Positions 32,600-44,471 of a DNA stretch of 64,000 nt are shown here, in pieces. The position numbers were made by a program, and so were the translations under genes. Each line of letters opens with the position of its first letter. Positions within the stretch are counted from its first letter, which is position 1. Source of the stretch: Halichondria panicea (lineage: Eukaryota; Porifera; Demospongiae; Suberitida; Halichondriidae); the NCBI RefSeq assembly GCF_963675165.1, contig NC_087385.1, forward strand, positions 3,906,501 through 3,970,500, written 5' to 3'. The notes beneath the pieces were generated by a model. The model made no database searches. It was not told the DNA's origin and saw nothing but the letters and a program-made list of their open reading frames with translations.

Positions 32600-34028
32600 A
32601 GTAGCGTTGAACATCCGCCTCCAATGTTGTGACATCCAATCTGGCCTGGAGCCCATCAACATTTCTAACAACTCGAAAGGTATTGCCGATACCGCTGTTG
32701 CCGAGAGGTTGGACTTCTGTAAGAAAGCAGAGAGATTGTCACGTGACAGATCATCAGCTAAATCATTATCGATACCACAAATATGTTCAGAAATAAGATT
32801 GAACCTGTAGTAAGCTTCGAAAAAAATGCAAACAACGGAGCAAATGCATCATCTGTCTGTCCTTGCAAAACCGTTTTGAAAGTGCTGCGACTACTGCCAT
32901 ATTGTCACACCGAAAGAGGACCTTGTCCCCTTGCCAACAACTACCCCACAAAGCTGCTGCAACTATAATGGGGAGCATTTCTTTGGTTGCGATATTTTCA
33001 GCGGCATAACTTTCATATAGAGCCCATGTGATCTGAAACCAGTGATGCCTGGTATATGCACCACAGCCCCAGGAACCCGAAGCATCCGACGTAACAATCG
33101 CCGACGGAACTGTTGTGCACCAGGTAGAGAACAGGGTGATGCCATTCCATTTCTCCATAAATGCTAACCACCAAGCTAAATCTGATCGAACTGCCTCGTT
33201 TAGACGTACGTGATGAGGAGGCTTGGATAAACCCCCTACAGCCGTGTAGATACGCCTCAAAAATGCCTTTCCTGGCTTTATGATGCAAGGTACGTGACAC
33301 CGTTTTGCTTCACGATCCCCTGCAGAGCATCAGCCACTGCATTGAATATCTTGGGAGCCGATCGGAGGCCAAAAGGAAGGACTGTATCCACGTAATATTG
33401 TCGTTCCCAAAAAGTGCCGAGTAGTAGCCGATCATCTTGATGCACTGGAATTGTTCTAAACGCACTTTTAATATCCATTTTTGCCATTAATGCTCCTTTG
33501 CCAGCCTTATAAACCTGAGCTGCAACGTCAGTGACTTTTATATATTGCAGCGACCAAAGTTTTTTTTTTTTTTTTTTGAATACCGTCGTTTACACTTTTG
33601 CCCTCTGGTGCTGAGAGATCAACAATCAACCGCCATTTGCCTGGCTGATGCTTTTTCGGTATTACCCCAAATCTACTGACTTGAGTCGGTAATGAGTGCC
33701 AAGGAATGGTACGACCCTTAACAAGCTCTTTTGCAATATAATCTGCTACAATTGAGGGGTGTGCAGCAGCTGAGATCATGTTTGATTTTGCCGAGATTAC
33801 CTTAGACTCTCAATTGTAGCCCAAACGAAAACCGCATCGAACACCATTGCTGATGTAATAAGCAAACAACCTATCCGGATGGTTCAGCAAACAGGCTTCC
33901 CAGGCCTCGGCATTTAGTGGTGTGACAATTCGACTCAGCTCTGCTGATGTCACAACAGTATGCTCAGACTGCCTGAATTGCTCCAGGGCGACTAAATCAG
34001 CTGTGTATTGATAGCCTGCAGCAATCAA
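32600..34028 (-). pseudogene. Reverse transcriptase-RNase H of YR retrotransposon, copy A (broken)
   Basis: Segments of a DIRS-type RT (FGVIPKKHQPGKWRLIVDLS, KMDIKSAFRTIPVH, LPFGLRSAPKIFNAVADAL) and RNase H (VTSDASGSWGCGAYTRHHWF, then KEMLPIIVAAALWG) are recognisable. Breaks relative to copy B: a stop in place of an arginine codon near 33811; a long A-tract (T-run 33560-33577 on the plus strand) that destroys frame; a deletion of about 306 bp near 33292 that removes the YxDD catalytic box; and an extra base in a T-run near 32820. The copy cannot encode active RT. Confidence 0.85.
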
Positions 34029-34387
34029 ATAAGAAAGCCATTGTCAGGAAGTGTGAGAACAAACAGTATCACTACTGAATGCTCTCAAGGTCATACCGCA
34101 AGGGTAGACAAAAATAAACTGAACAACTGATTTAGAGCCACCTTGATGGATACAGACTTCCTGCAAGCATGCTGCAAATGTGACATTGCATGCACATAAT
34201 AATACAAAATGCTGTTCACCACATATGCATTTAAAGCAAGCGGCCCATGAGCAATCTGATAAGCATAAACAGCTGAGATGAGTAATAATAATTATAGCAT
34301 AATAATTATTAATGACTAAGCACACTCAGATATGTATATATAGTAGTATAGTTCGTTGAGTTCTCAGTTTTTTGCTTGTTTGTCTCT

Positions 34388-36685
34388 CTAGAATGGCCTA
34401 CTACGTTTTGCAGGCTTTCCCGATCCTTGGCACTTTGAGGCTGGATGTGGCTTTTTGCAGAATTTGCATAAATGCGCGAATCTGCATTCTTTATACTTAC
34501 ACTTGGATTCGCCGATTGCATTGTAGAGCCTGCAAATCTCCACCCCTGAATTTACCGGTCTGCTGAATCCCACATCGGGTGTGGGATACCCTGACCTCAG
34601 GTAGTTTTTATCTGCTTCATTGCAGTCGGCTGTCTGGTGGTCGTGTCTCAAACAAATTCTGCAAACCGCGTTCCTCTTTGCATTGCCTGCGAGGCAGAAT
34701 TGATAAAATGCAACATTTAACTTCGACCAGTCCAGGCACTTTTCGTATGCCGCTTTCCGCCGATATGCTCTGTCATATGCCAACCAACCGTCTCCTTCGT
34801 AATCCGTGTAGCATCTTACAATGATGGATTGGTAGGCCATCAATTGAGGCACCTTAGACGGGAATTTGTGAGCGAGTATGCTCACCAGAGTGCTGTAGCA
34901 CTGTATCCACGAGAATATAGAAGAAACTCCCTTCTTAGGCTTGCTCGCACTTGCATTGTGGCAACAATGTGACGATGATTCTGAATAGCTATCTTGCACC
35001 CAAGCCTCGGGTAGTAGCTGGTTCATTTCGATGTATTCCAAAGACCATATTTTTTTCATTAGCTTTTCAGGTACGGGAACAACCCCATCACCGAGGTATA
35101 AGCTTGCTACCAATCCCTCGTGACTGATAGACTGTTGGGGTAGATAGTTATTCTGAGCCTCAGCTGCTCGCCATATTGTCGATGTATTGGGTATTGCTGA
35201 AGCTGGTTGAGATATGAGTGGGACTGATGGTTGGATGCACATGCCTTGTGTCCCGGCACCGGATGGCAGCAATGATGCGACTGTGTGCAAAGGGGGTAGC
35301 ACCCCTAGTCCCGCAATCGTGCCTGCAATGGAATTAATACATGAAGCGGACTGCAGTGCCAATATCCTCCATGCATTTGCGATTCCATCTATGCAGCTAT
35401 AGCTGTATATTATTTGCACTGCCGAAATATACAAATACTCTGATCGCCTTTTTGCTGAAAATGCCAGAAACACTCACTGCTACTATTTGCTCACTTGCTA
35501 TATATAGTGCATGCATGACTGCTGAGCTGCATGTGTGCAATACTAAGCTCTTTTTGTAACACCCTACACCTCTGCATGTAGAGGTGTTTTGCTTAATTGC
35601 CCAGTAATAATTATAATGCATTCTGTTTGGCTCACTTGCTAGTGACTGGAGCTGAGCTGTGCAATACTAAACTCTTTTGCAACACCCTACACCTGCAATT
35701 GTGTTTTTGCTGAATTTCCCAAGCTGTGTTTGCTTTTTGCTCACTTGCTAGTGACTGGAGCTGAGCTGTGCAATACTAAGCTCTTTTTGCAACACCCTGC
35801 ACCTGCAGTGGTGTTTTTGCTGAATTTCCCAAGCTGGGTTTGCTTTTTTTGCTCACTTGCTAGTGACTGAAGCTGAGCTGTGCAATACAAAGCTCTTTTT
35901 GCAACACCCTGCACCTGCAGTGGTGTTTTTGCTGAATTTCCCATGCTGGGTTTTTTGCTTTTTGCTCACTTGCTAGTGGCTGGAGCTGAGCTGTGCAATA
36001 CTAAGCTCTTTTTGCAACACCCTGCACCTGCAGTGGTGTTTTTGCTGAATTTCCCAAGCTGGGTTTGCTTTTTTGCTCACTTGCTAGTGACTGAAACTGA
36101 GCTGTGCAATACTAAGCTCTTTTTGCAACACCCTGCACCTGCAGTGGTGTTTTTGCTGACTTTCCCATGCTGGGTTTTTGCTTTTTGCTCACTTGCTAGT
36201 GGCTGGAGCTGAGCTGTGCAATACTAAGCTCTTTTTGCAACACCCTACACCTGCAGTGGTGTTTGCTGGATTGTCCCTGCTGGGCTTGCTTTTTTGCTCC
36301 CAATGCTAGTGACTGAGCTGAATGGTGCAAAAGAAGAAGCTCCATTTGCAACACTCAGCCAAGCACATATATAGCAACACTTATAGTACGCACACAACTT
36401 TTGACACTTGCCAAAAACAAACACCAAAACAATTTTATTTCTCTCACCTTCCAAGGAAACAGCCGTTCCTAAGGTGGAAGGGAGAGAAGGTTGAGTGGGG
36501 TTAGCTGTACCAGCTGCAACAGCAACTGTTGAGACGGCAGTACTGCTGGTAGTGCTGGTAGCTGGTCCCAAACTGTTGGGAGTACTAACTGAGCCAGAAC
36601 TGTTGAGATGCTCCTGCACTTGTGGAATGGCGAAGAGTGAGTTGAGCGTGCCTAGAATTGCAGGAGTTGAGCCTTCAGCCATCAT
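34388..36685 (-). CDS. Gag-like protein of YR retrotransposon, copy A (two exons)
   Basis: Exon 1 is 36685-36448 (start MMAEGSTPAIL; donor GTGAGA, phase 1) and exon 2 is 35322-34388 (acceptor TTGCAG), together 390 codons plus stop. The N-terminal part is serine/threonine/alanine-rich. The C-terminus carries three cysteine/histidine clusters: CRICLRHDHQTADC (C-x2-C-x4-H-x4-C zinc knuckle), a CCCH-like CKYKECRFAH group and CKFCKKPHPASKC. It ends with the basic SGKPAKRSRPF. This is what a nucleic-acid-binding gag needs. The intron holds the 118-bp repeats. No break was seen in this copy. Confidence 0.78.
35560..36290. repeat. 118-bp tandem repeats in the gag intron, copy A
   Basis: About six to seven units of about 118 bp containing CACCTGCAGTGGTGTTTTTG, TTGCTCACTTGCTAGTG and GCTGTGCAATACTAAGCTC. 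The mirror array in copy B is at 59830-60535. The open frames across it are by-products of the repeats. Confidence 0.95.
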
Positions 36686-36912
36686 TTGACTTTGAATTGA
36701 ATTCAGATAGCAGAAGCGTCTCTCAGAGCTTGCTTGAGTTGCAGCGAATGCGAAAGTAATGTTGTCACCCCCGGTAACCGCGCCTGCGCACTAAAATTGT
36801 GCCTGCCATTATTACGCAGCGGTACGCATGCGCAGGATTATGTGGAAATAATCTTTGGGGTATGAGGAGTCTCCCTGATTAACTCCGTTTAACCAATACG
36901 TTTAAACGCCAT

Positions 36913-39165
36913 TTAAACCTTCGTTGTCAAATAAAAACGAGCAAAAGCTAAGAAGCTTGTGACTGGGTCTGCTTACCTGGATGCTCTAGCACTGCGTTTA
37001 CAGCATGGGTAGCCTCCACACAACAAGTCAGTACTTCTAATAGTGGCAGCTTTCGGTGTTAAAGCTTCGTTGTCTAATAAAAGCGAGCAAAATGTAGCTT
37101 GAACAGAACTTGCACATGCGTTACTTATAACTGAAGTGATCCTGTACCAGGTCCAGAAACAATGGAACAGGGTCACTAAAGTAGAAAGCTGTATATACCA
37201 GGAACAATATTGGAACAGGGTCACTAAAGCAGAAAGCTTGCTTTAGCTGACTGGGATCCATGCAGGACCTGGAGCCATACTTCTCTGAGACTCCATGCTT
37301 CTTTGCTGTGATCCTAATCCACAGTGCATATATTTATAGTACTACTACCTGTTCTCAAATGTTTCAGCATGCCTCCAGTCTGGTTTAGTTTTATTGCTCC
37401 TGAGTTGCTGTGCAAGTCATGCATGATGATGATAACAACATCACTATATGCACTGCATTATATCAGTCTTCTGGTTTCTTTATAATCATGTCACCAGCCG
37501 AGGGTTTGCACTTTAGTGCTCTAGTTTGTTTGTTTGTCTGTTTGTCACGAGTATATCTACTCACCTGGATGCCACAGCACTGCGTTTACAGCATGGATAG
37601 CCTTCACACAACAATATCTTGGTTTAAATAGTGACAGATTGTGATGTTAAAGCTTCTTTGTCGAGCAAAAGCTAAGAAGCTTGAACAAGCTTGTGACTGG
37701 GTGTGCTTACCTGGATGCTCTAGCACTGCGTTTACAACATGGGTAGCCTCCACATAACAAGTCAGTACTTCTAATAGTGGCAGCTTTCGGTGTTAAAGCT
37801 TCTTTGTCTAATAAAAGCAGAACTTGCACATACGTTACTTATAACTGAAGTGATCCTGTACCAGGTCCAGAAACAATGGAACAGGGTCACTAAAGTAGAA
37901 AGCTTGCTTTAGCTGACTGGGATCCATGCAGGACCTGGAGCCATACTTCTCTGAGACTCCAGGCTTCTTTGCTGTGATCCTAATCCACAGTGCATATTAT
38001 CTATAGTACTACTTGTTCTCAAATGTTTCAGCATGCCTCCAGTCTGGTTTAGTTTTATTGCTCCTGAGTTGCTGTGCAAGTCATGCATGATGATGATAAC
38101 AACATCACTATATGCACTGCATTATATCAGTCTTTTAGGTCTTTTGGTTTCATGTCACCAGCCGAGGGTTTGCACTTTAGTGCTCTAGTTACCCGAGGCG
38201 CGCGTGGGCGACCACGGGTATAGTAGTCTGTTGGTTTGTTTGTTTGTCTGTTTGTTTGTTTGTCACAGGTATATCTACTCACCTGGATGCCACAGCACTG
38301 CGTTTAGAGCATGGATAGCCTTCACACAACAATATCTTGATTTAAATAGTGGCAGATTTTGCTGTTAAAGCTTCTTTGTCGAGCAAAAGCTAAGAAGCTT
38401 GAATAAGCTTGTGACTAGGTCTGCTTACCTGGATGCTCTAGCACTGCGTCTACAGCATGAGTAGCCTCCACACAACAAGTTAGTACTTTTGATAGTGGCA
38501 GCTTTCGGTGTTAAAGCTCCTTTGTCTAATAAAAGCGAGCAAAATGTAGCTGGAACAGAACTTGCACATGCGTTACATATAACTGAAGTGATCCTGTACC
38601 AAGAACGATGGAACAGGGTCACTAAAGTAGAAAGCTGTATATACCAGGAACAATGGAACAGGGTCACTAAAGTAGGAGCTTGAATTATAGCTCCTGCTGC
38701 TGACTGGGATCCTACTCCATGCAGAACCTGGAGCTATACTTCTCTGAGACTCCAGGCTTCTTTACTGTGATCCTAATCCACAGTGCATATCATCTATAGT
38801 AGTCTACCACTACCTGTTCTCAGCATGCCTCCAGTCTGGTTTAGTTTTATTGCTCCTGAGTTGCTGTGCAAGTCATACATGATAACAACATCACTATATG
38901 CACTGCATTATATTTCTGGTTTCTTTATAATCATGTCACCAGCCGAGGGTTTGCACTTTAGTGCTCTAGTTTGTTTGTTTGTTTGTTTGTCACAGGTATA
39001 TCTACTCACCTGGGTACCACAGCGCTGCGTTTACAGCATGGATAGCCTTCACAGAACAATATCTTGGTTTAAATAGTGGCAGATTTTGATGTTAAAGCTT
39101 CTTTGTCGAGCAAAAGCTAAGAAGCTTAAACAAGCTTGTGACTAGGTCTGCTTACCTGGATGTTG
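36913..39165. mobile_element. R repeat array 2 (Helitron-like units)
   Basis: The interrupted unit resumes and ends at CTAG 37524. Further units are 37556-38188 and 38274-38969, and a truncated one runs 39001-39165. A single minisatellite unit follows directly after the CTAG at 38188, and (TTTG)n separates the others. Confidence 0.72.
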
Positions 39166-39342
39166 ACCCTGTTCCATTGTTCTTGGTACAGGATCACTTC
39201 AGTTATAAGTAACGCATGTGCAAGTTCTGTTCAAGCTACATTTTGCTCGCTTTTATTAGACAACGAAGCTTTAACACCGAAAGCTGCAACTATCCAAAGT
39301 ACTAACTTGTTGTGTGGAGGCTACTCATGCTGTAAACGCAGT
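39165..39342. repeat. Inverted fragment of an R repeat
   Basis: This stretch is the reverse complement of the middle of the R unit (from CTACTCATGCTGTAAACGCAG back to GGTCACTAAAG-like sequence) and abuts the truncated forward copy, marking a local inversion or a template switch. Confidence 0.8.
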
Positions 39343-40334
39343 GGACCAAAGTGGTCAACTTCAATTTAGCACTGTGACCACAGAATTTGGTGTGTACATG
39401 TATATGAATAGGTTCTGCTGCCATGCATGGCTATCAGGTTTTACACAGTGCAGTGCACCAAAGTAGGCCAAGGTAAATTTAGGACTAGCATGCTACGTGA
39501 AGTGGCACTGACAGTCTGCGCATGAGGTTCTATTCAGCAAGCTTGTTTTAGGTGATCATGCAGTTATACCAGGAGCATGCAGCTAATATAATTCTAGCTT
39601 CCTGTAATAATTGATCTACATGTAATGATGTACAATTATAGCAGATTAAAAAAAAAATTATATAGAAACCAATCGTTGCTGCATGAGCTGCATGGCCTTG
39701 AATCGAAGCATATAATTATAAGCTTTTACACAACATCTACCTAAGTATAATATTTTTGACTATGTCCACTCTATCAGGCAAGCCGAATATAGCTATTTCA
39801 GAAAATAGCCGCGGCTTAAAAACTCACGCTGGATACAGCATTATTATTAAAAATAGCCGTGCACTACCATCTCAACAGCTTAATTCAAAAACTTGAATGG
39901 AAAACACAATGATAAACACGTTATTTGCACACACATGCATTGTTAATCCAACCACACTTAGGCAGTGCAGCTTGGCACGAATAGCGAGGTGGCCATATTT
40001 CAGAAAATAGCCGCGGCTAAAACGACCCTATACGGAGAATCTAATGACTGCATGATTTTGCGGTGCAAGGATTACGCTCTTGTCTGCCAAACCACACTCA
40101 TCCGGCCGTAATAAACATAATATCACATAGTTAGGGGCAGCCAGAACTGGCTGGTATATATTTAACGGCGAGTGTGGCAGTAGCATAGCCATGCAGGATT
40201 TTGTGAAGGGCAGGGCTCAAATTGGTTGAGCAGGGCCAGAGCAGGCGCTGAATAACAGGAATTTTACCTAAAAAGAGGTAATCACTTTTCTTCAGCAATC
40301 AGCATGCGCATTAGATGGCCCTGCCCACATTTCT
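39343..40334. other. Intergenic, no supported gene
   Basis: AT-rich. The phrase TTTCAGAAAATAGCCGCGGC occurs twice (about 39796 and 40001), hinting at another degenerate repeat. Confidence 0.4.
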
Positions 40335-40905
40335 ATTGATTCTAGAAGAGGAACAGGGATTGGAAACGGAAGTACCCTCGTGTAACATCCGTGTTACCCG
40401 CGATTTAATCGAGGCTGTGTCAACAAGCTAAAGCTGTAGATGGGCGTGGTCCGGCTAGGCCAAGCTGATGACCTATTTCTACACACAGTGTATAATATAC
40501 CACAATCATAATTTATATGCTCAGTCTGTGCAACTCACTCATATTTAAAGGTCTATACCTATTTTAGCAGTTATAACCAGCACGCTTACACGTTTTAGCA
40601 ATACAAGGCTATAAATAGCAGCTGTTCGCCTAAAACTTTACTGGAATGTCCCTTTTTACTGGGTGTGGTCAGTCATTAGCAAGTACAATACATGGCTCAC
40701 AGACTGGGCGTGTTATAGATTGCTGAAAAAGATTATGTCGCGAGAAAACACAATTTTCTTATTTTGAGCGAGTTACCCAGCAAAATAGCCTCGTTTATAG
40801 GGCGTAACGCAGATAGTTTTCGAGGTTTTACTGCAGATTCAATGTAAAATGATCACGTGAACCGTTTCAGTTACCAATCCCTCTTACTCTTCTATCTATG
40901 ATTCT
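40335..40905. mobile_element. Diverged copy of the ATAGATTGAAGAG-end element
   Basis: Interior and right end follow 23206-23697 closely (for example AGTCATTAGCAAGTA, GAGTTACCC, GTTACCAATCCCTCTTACTC). The left terminal repeat has drifted. Confidence 0.72.
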
Positions 40906-42239
40906 ATAGTAACTATATGCATGCAGTACAGTGCAGAATAGATTGACAGATCAGGTGATTCAAGCTGAGTTCAGTGGAGTTGATGGAGCACAAAAGGGGG
41001 GGCTCAAGCCTCGTCAGCCCCCCTCTGCATGCCTATGCCACTGTGTGGTAGTATAAACAACTAGCTAGCAATCTGTGCCAAACCAAATGGCGAGTATATC
41101 GAGGTTGCCGTACTTCAGAAAGCCAGAATAGCGAGAGTCTACGATTCTGTATGTATATATATATTTATTTACTGATTCAGTCCGTATCCTAGGTGATGTC
41201 CAGTAATTATATTATATAATTACTTCCCCCAGGCACTATTCTTATAATCTACTTCCTCAGCAGATTTGAATTGATACGATGCATCTTGACAAAATTTGGT
41301 ACATTGCACGCAATAAAATTCAAAAATGTTGTGTAAGCTTGACAGTATTGAACTGAACTAGCTGATACCCACCTCATGATAGAGTCTTCCTCCGTGGATC
41401 ATTCAGACCACCACAGTATTGTGTAGTCAGAGAGGGAGCCGATTTCAGAGGCTCCGCCTTCAGTTGAGAAAGCTACTGTAAAAAAACGTTATAAAACTAG
41501 GTTTCTTCACAGTGCACTTGCATTTCCTCAGCAAGGAGATTACCACATAACCAGACAGATAGCACATTCACCAATGCTAGTATATACATCAGTGCATGTT
41601 GTGAGGATTGAAAATGAACTGCACTGCACTTGGAGTTGAGAGTAAGGTTTCCACTGTCTGTTTGTACATCAACTGTTAGGATTTAAAATTGTGCTGCTTA
41701 CACCTTTTGCATCATGACATGGAAAGAGAGTTAACAGTCTCTGGAAAATCAAATAATTATAGAGGGACATCCAGCCACTATGTATAACTGCAGAACACTC
41801 TACCAATCAGCAGTGCTAAGAAGGTCTGCACTCTAGACCAATCAGCAGTGCAGTGCTCCAAGAAGGTCCACAGAGCGCATGCGTGGTTCCTTGTGCATCC
41901 TCCAGCACGTCACACGTCATGTTGTAATAATTATTATATGTCACGTCATGCTGTAAAGCACTTCAACGTCATAATAATACTTATGTTACAAACCGCTTGC
42001 CATACTACCTCAACCTAAAAGCTTGGCTTTTAGGTTGAGGCGGTTATTCGAGACTACTAGTTTTCAACTTAAAAAAATCAGTCTGGGAACAAGGCTAAAT
42101 TTTATCATGATTATAAATATTAATTTAACAGCTGGCTGACAAGGTTAAGGTTGCATTTCACGTTCCAAATAAAATAATAACGCTACCTACATTTCTATAA
42201 ACTGAGCTACAAACACAATCCATTTGGCTCGTTTTTCTA
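40906..42239. other. Downstream of TRIM-NHL gene, no supported gene
   Basis: Contains a short duplication at about 41808-41870 (CCAATCAGCAGTGC twice), a long hairpin at 42008-42040 and a stretch AGCGAGAGTCTACGATTCTG resembling an end of the 2279-2907 family. No exon was supported. Confidence 0.4.
42008..42040. repeat. Perfect 15-bp-stem hairpin
   Basis: CCTCAACCTAAAAGC, a TTG loop, then GCTTTTAGGTTGAGG. It is flanked further out by AACCG and CGGTT. It lies about 200 bp past the TRIM-NHL stop codon. Confidence 0.85.
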
Positions 42240-44471
42240 TTAGAATATCTGCAGTCGCCCGTTACCAAGATCGGACACAACAACAGAGTCATTGCGATCA
42301 ATAGAGAGTCCATGAATGCCATTAAACTGTCCCTCTTCCGTTCCTTGCCCACCAAACGTGGTGATGTAGGCTCCCTGAGATGTGAACACACTCACATGAT
42401 GCGGTCCATTCTCACTGACATACACTGTGTCACTGCTGTCGATGGCTATGGCCCAGGAATTAATCAGCTTCTGACCGTCGGCTCTTTGGGAGATGGTTCT
42501 TAGGAATTGACCTTTAGCGGTGAAGACTTGTACTCGATTGTTACCATGATCAGTCACATAGAGGTTGTTGGAATTATCAAACGCTGCATACAATGGGGTT
42601 TGAAATTGTCCGTTCCCATTGCCACGTGTACCGAAACATCGTTTGAACTTCAGTTCAGTAGAGAGCACTTGTATTCTGTGGTTACACTGATCAGGCACAT
42701 ACAGGTTGTTGTCTCTTTTGTTATAACATATACCACGTGGGCTAATAAACTGAAGGTTACCACTGCCTTGCCTACCAACAGCTTTCACAAACACTCCGTT
42801 GGATGAGAACTTATTCACACAATGATTGTTACAATCAACTACATAGATGTTGTCGTCTTTGTCCACAGTCACTCCAAATGCATTACTCAGCTTTCCAAAC
42901 GTTCGTATCTTCTCACCCTCTGGTGTCAAAACAGAGACAGTACTTCCATCACCTTCAACAACAACCAACTGCCCCTTACTGTTGAAGACAGTGCCTCGTG
43001 GGTAGTTCACACCTCGTACAACTCGGGAAGGCTTCACGAAGCTCTGTGGTGATGGGACTACAGCTATAGGGAATGGACTGCCTCGTACTGCGTCCCCATT
43101 GACAGTGATGTGTAGTTCATGCTTTCCTTGTTTCATAGGGCGATAGTTGATCTTGTGTTGGCCATGTTGTTGCTCGATCACTTCACAATTACTTTTATCT
43201 TTATTTTCAATACGCACAAGTTCAGCTTTTAGAAAGAGTTTGCTTTTGAATTTCTTGTTTTTCTTGGTCATTGCTTGAAAAGATACAGTTTTTGTTTCTT
43301 CAGTTGTAGCACCTTTCAGACCATCTCCTGTCGTGTGGCTGTTCTCTAAACTGAATGATCCACTGTGATCAATCTCTAGGAAATCTTGGCAAGCATGTTG
43401 GAGAGGTTCTTTTCCTTTAGTGATCAGTTCCATGTCAGCTTTTGTCTCTGGTTGAATAGCATTTGATTGGAATTCAGTAGAAATCTGTTTGACTCTCTTA
43501 ATAACGGAAGATATCATTTCGAGTACTTCACCGTCTGTGCCTGTTTTGAGACCCCTATCAGCGTACTCTAGACAGCTGGTTAGTTTAACCTGAGTGATCT
43601 CCACTTGGTCCCTTTGTGCCACCAGATCCTTAAGCTTCTGCTGAGTCAGCATCTCTAGCTCTCCCACAAGATCTGCCCTTCGTTGGTCCAACAGTCGATA
43701 TTGTTCGTCAATCTCCTTGTGGATGTTGGCTTCAATCGCGGCCCTCTGATCGTGGATTGCCTTGGCTCTTATGTCAAAGTCCTTCAGAGCTCGTTGTATA
43801 CTGTCCAGCTTCTCTTCAACTGGTTTGAGACTACTAGAGACAAGTTCTTCCTTGTGCTTGGTCAGCACATCAGCCACCAGGTCGTAGTTGTGGTCTTTGT
43901 GGATACGAATGATGCAGTCCATGCAAATAAGAGTGGAGCAGGTATCGCAATATATTTTGAGGTCATTCCCCAAGTGTTTGGGGCAATGGGGGACGGCCTT
44001 CTTTGGGGGAACCAGGCTAGTCACTTGAGCTTTGAGTTCATCCAGCGAAATTAGTTTATGATCACGTGTGTATTTAACTCTTTTGTGAGCAGCTTGACAT
44101 TCATCACACAAAAAGTCCCCACAGTCGTTACAGTACCCGGTGGCTTTGCCATCCTCACAGCTGCCACAGTTTGTATCATTGTCGTCGTCGGCTTTGTTGA
44201 AAGCATCTTGTATCTCAAACAAGTGGTCGATGTGGAAGTCTGATTGCAGTCCAGCCACTCCCCTCTCTGACAGTGGGACAATGTGTCGACAGGTGGGACA
44301 AGTGAGGGAGCATCCATCCTTGGTCACTAGTTTCTCCAGACACGGGGATTTGCAAAACACATGAAAACAAGGCAAGAGTTTTGGCTGCTTGAAAGTGTCG
44401 AGACAAAGGGAGCATTCGAGTTGAGCATCGAGTTTCTTGAGAGCTTCTTTTGTTGTCACTCTCTCGGCCAT
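42240..44471 (-). CDS. TRIM-NHL E3 ubiquitin ligase (TRIM2/3/71-like)
   Basis: Single-exon open frame of 743 codons from MAERVTTKEAL. An in-frame ATG 27 codons upstream (44552) is less likely because the family normally begins just before the RING. Domains: RING at about residues 20-62 (CSLCLDTFKQPKLLPCFHVF ... CPTC); B-box-type zinc fingers at about 103-140 (CGSCEDGKATGYCNDC) and 165-205 (CPKHLGNDLKIYCDTC ... HKDH); a coiled coil at about 215-330; a filamin/Ig-like region at about 410-495 ending in RGSPFPIAVV; and six NHL beta-propeller repeats to the C-terminus (GVTVDKDDNIYVVDCNNHCV, PDQCNHRIQV, TDHGNNRVQVF). Members ubiquitinate targets and bind RNA or protein through the propeller. The frame is intact and all zinc ligands that I can see are present. 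It is isolated among repeats and decayed genes. Confidence 0.93.
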   Translation of the reverse strand: MAERVTTKEALKKLDAQLECSLCLDTFKQPKLLPCFHVFCKSPCLEKLVTKDGCSLTCPTCRHIVPLSERGVAGLQSDFHIDHLFEIQDAFNKADDDNDTNCGSCEDGKATGYCNDCGDFLCDECQAAHKRVKYTRDHKLISLDELKAQVTSLVPPKKAVPHCPKHLGNDLKIYCDTCSTLICMDCIIRIHKDHNYDLVADVLTKHKEELVSSSLKPVEEKLDSIQRALKDFDIRAKAIHDQRAAIEANIHKEIDEQYRLLDQRRADLVGELEMLTQQKLKDLVAQRDQVEITQVKLTSCLEYADRGLKTGTDGEVLEMISSVIKRVKQISTEFQSNAIQPETKADMELITKGKEPLQHACQDFLEIDHSGSFSLENSHTTGDGLKGATTEETKTVSFQAMTKKNKKFKSKLFLKAELVRIENKDKSNCEVIEQQHGQHKINYRPMKQGKHELHITVNGDAVRGSPFPIAVVPSPQSFVKPSRVVRGVNYPRGTVFNSKGQLVVVEGDGSTVSVLTPEGEKIRTFGKLSNAFGVTVDKDDNIYVVDCNNHCVNKFSSNGVFVKAVGRQGSGNLQFISPRGICYNKRDNNLYVPDQCNHRIQVLSTELKFKRCFGTRGNGNGQFQTPLYAAFDNSNNLYVTDHGNNRVQVFTAKGQFLRTISQRADGQKLINSWAIAIDSSDTVYVSENGPHHVSVFTSQGAYITTFGGQGTEEGQFNGIHGLSIDRNDSVVVSDLGNGRLQIF

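Larger units (their letters stand above)
31253..36912. mobile_element. 5.66-kb insertion interrupting an R repeat (contains retrotransposon copy A)
   Basis: The R unit breaks at 31252 and resumes at 36913. The two parts sum to 707 bp, exactly the length of the intact unit at 49753-50459, and TTAA is present at both junctions. Inside lie the retrotransposon, about 144 bp beyond its 5' end, and about 400 bp beyond its last gene. The latter include an AGCCTCGAG palindrome fragment at 31385-31431. Confidence 0.75.

Noticed and set aside
35880-36212. Frames rich in CNTKLFLQHPAPAVVF-type repeats across the 118-bp arrays (also 60051-60428)
   Set aside because: They lie in the gag intron, on the strand opposite to gag, and derive from tandem repetition.
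42507-44364. Several plus-strand frames of 60-120 codons
   Set aside because: All are antisense shadows of the TRIM-NHL coding region.
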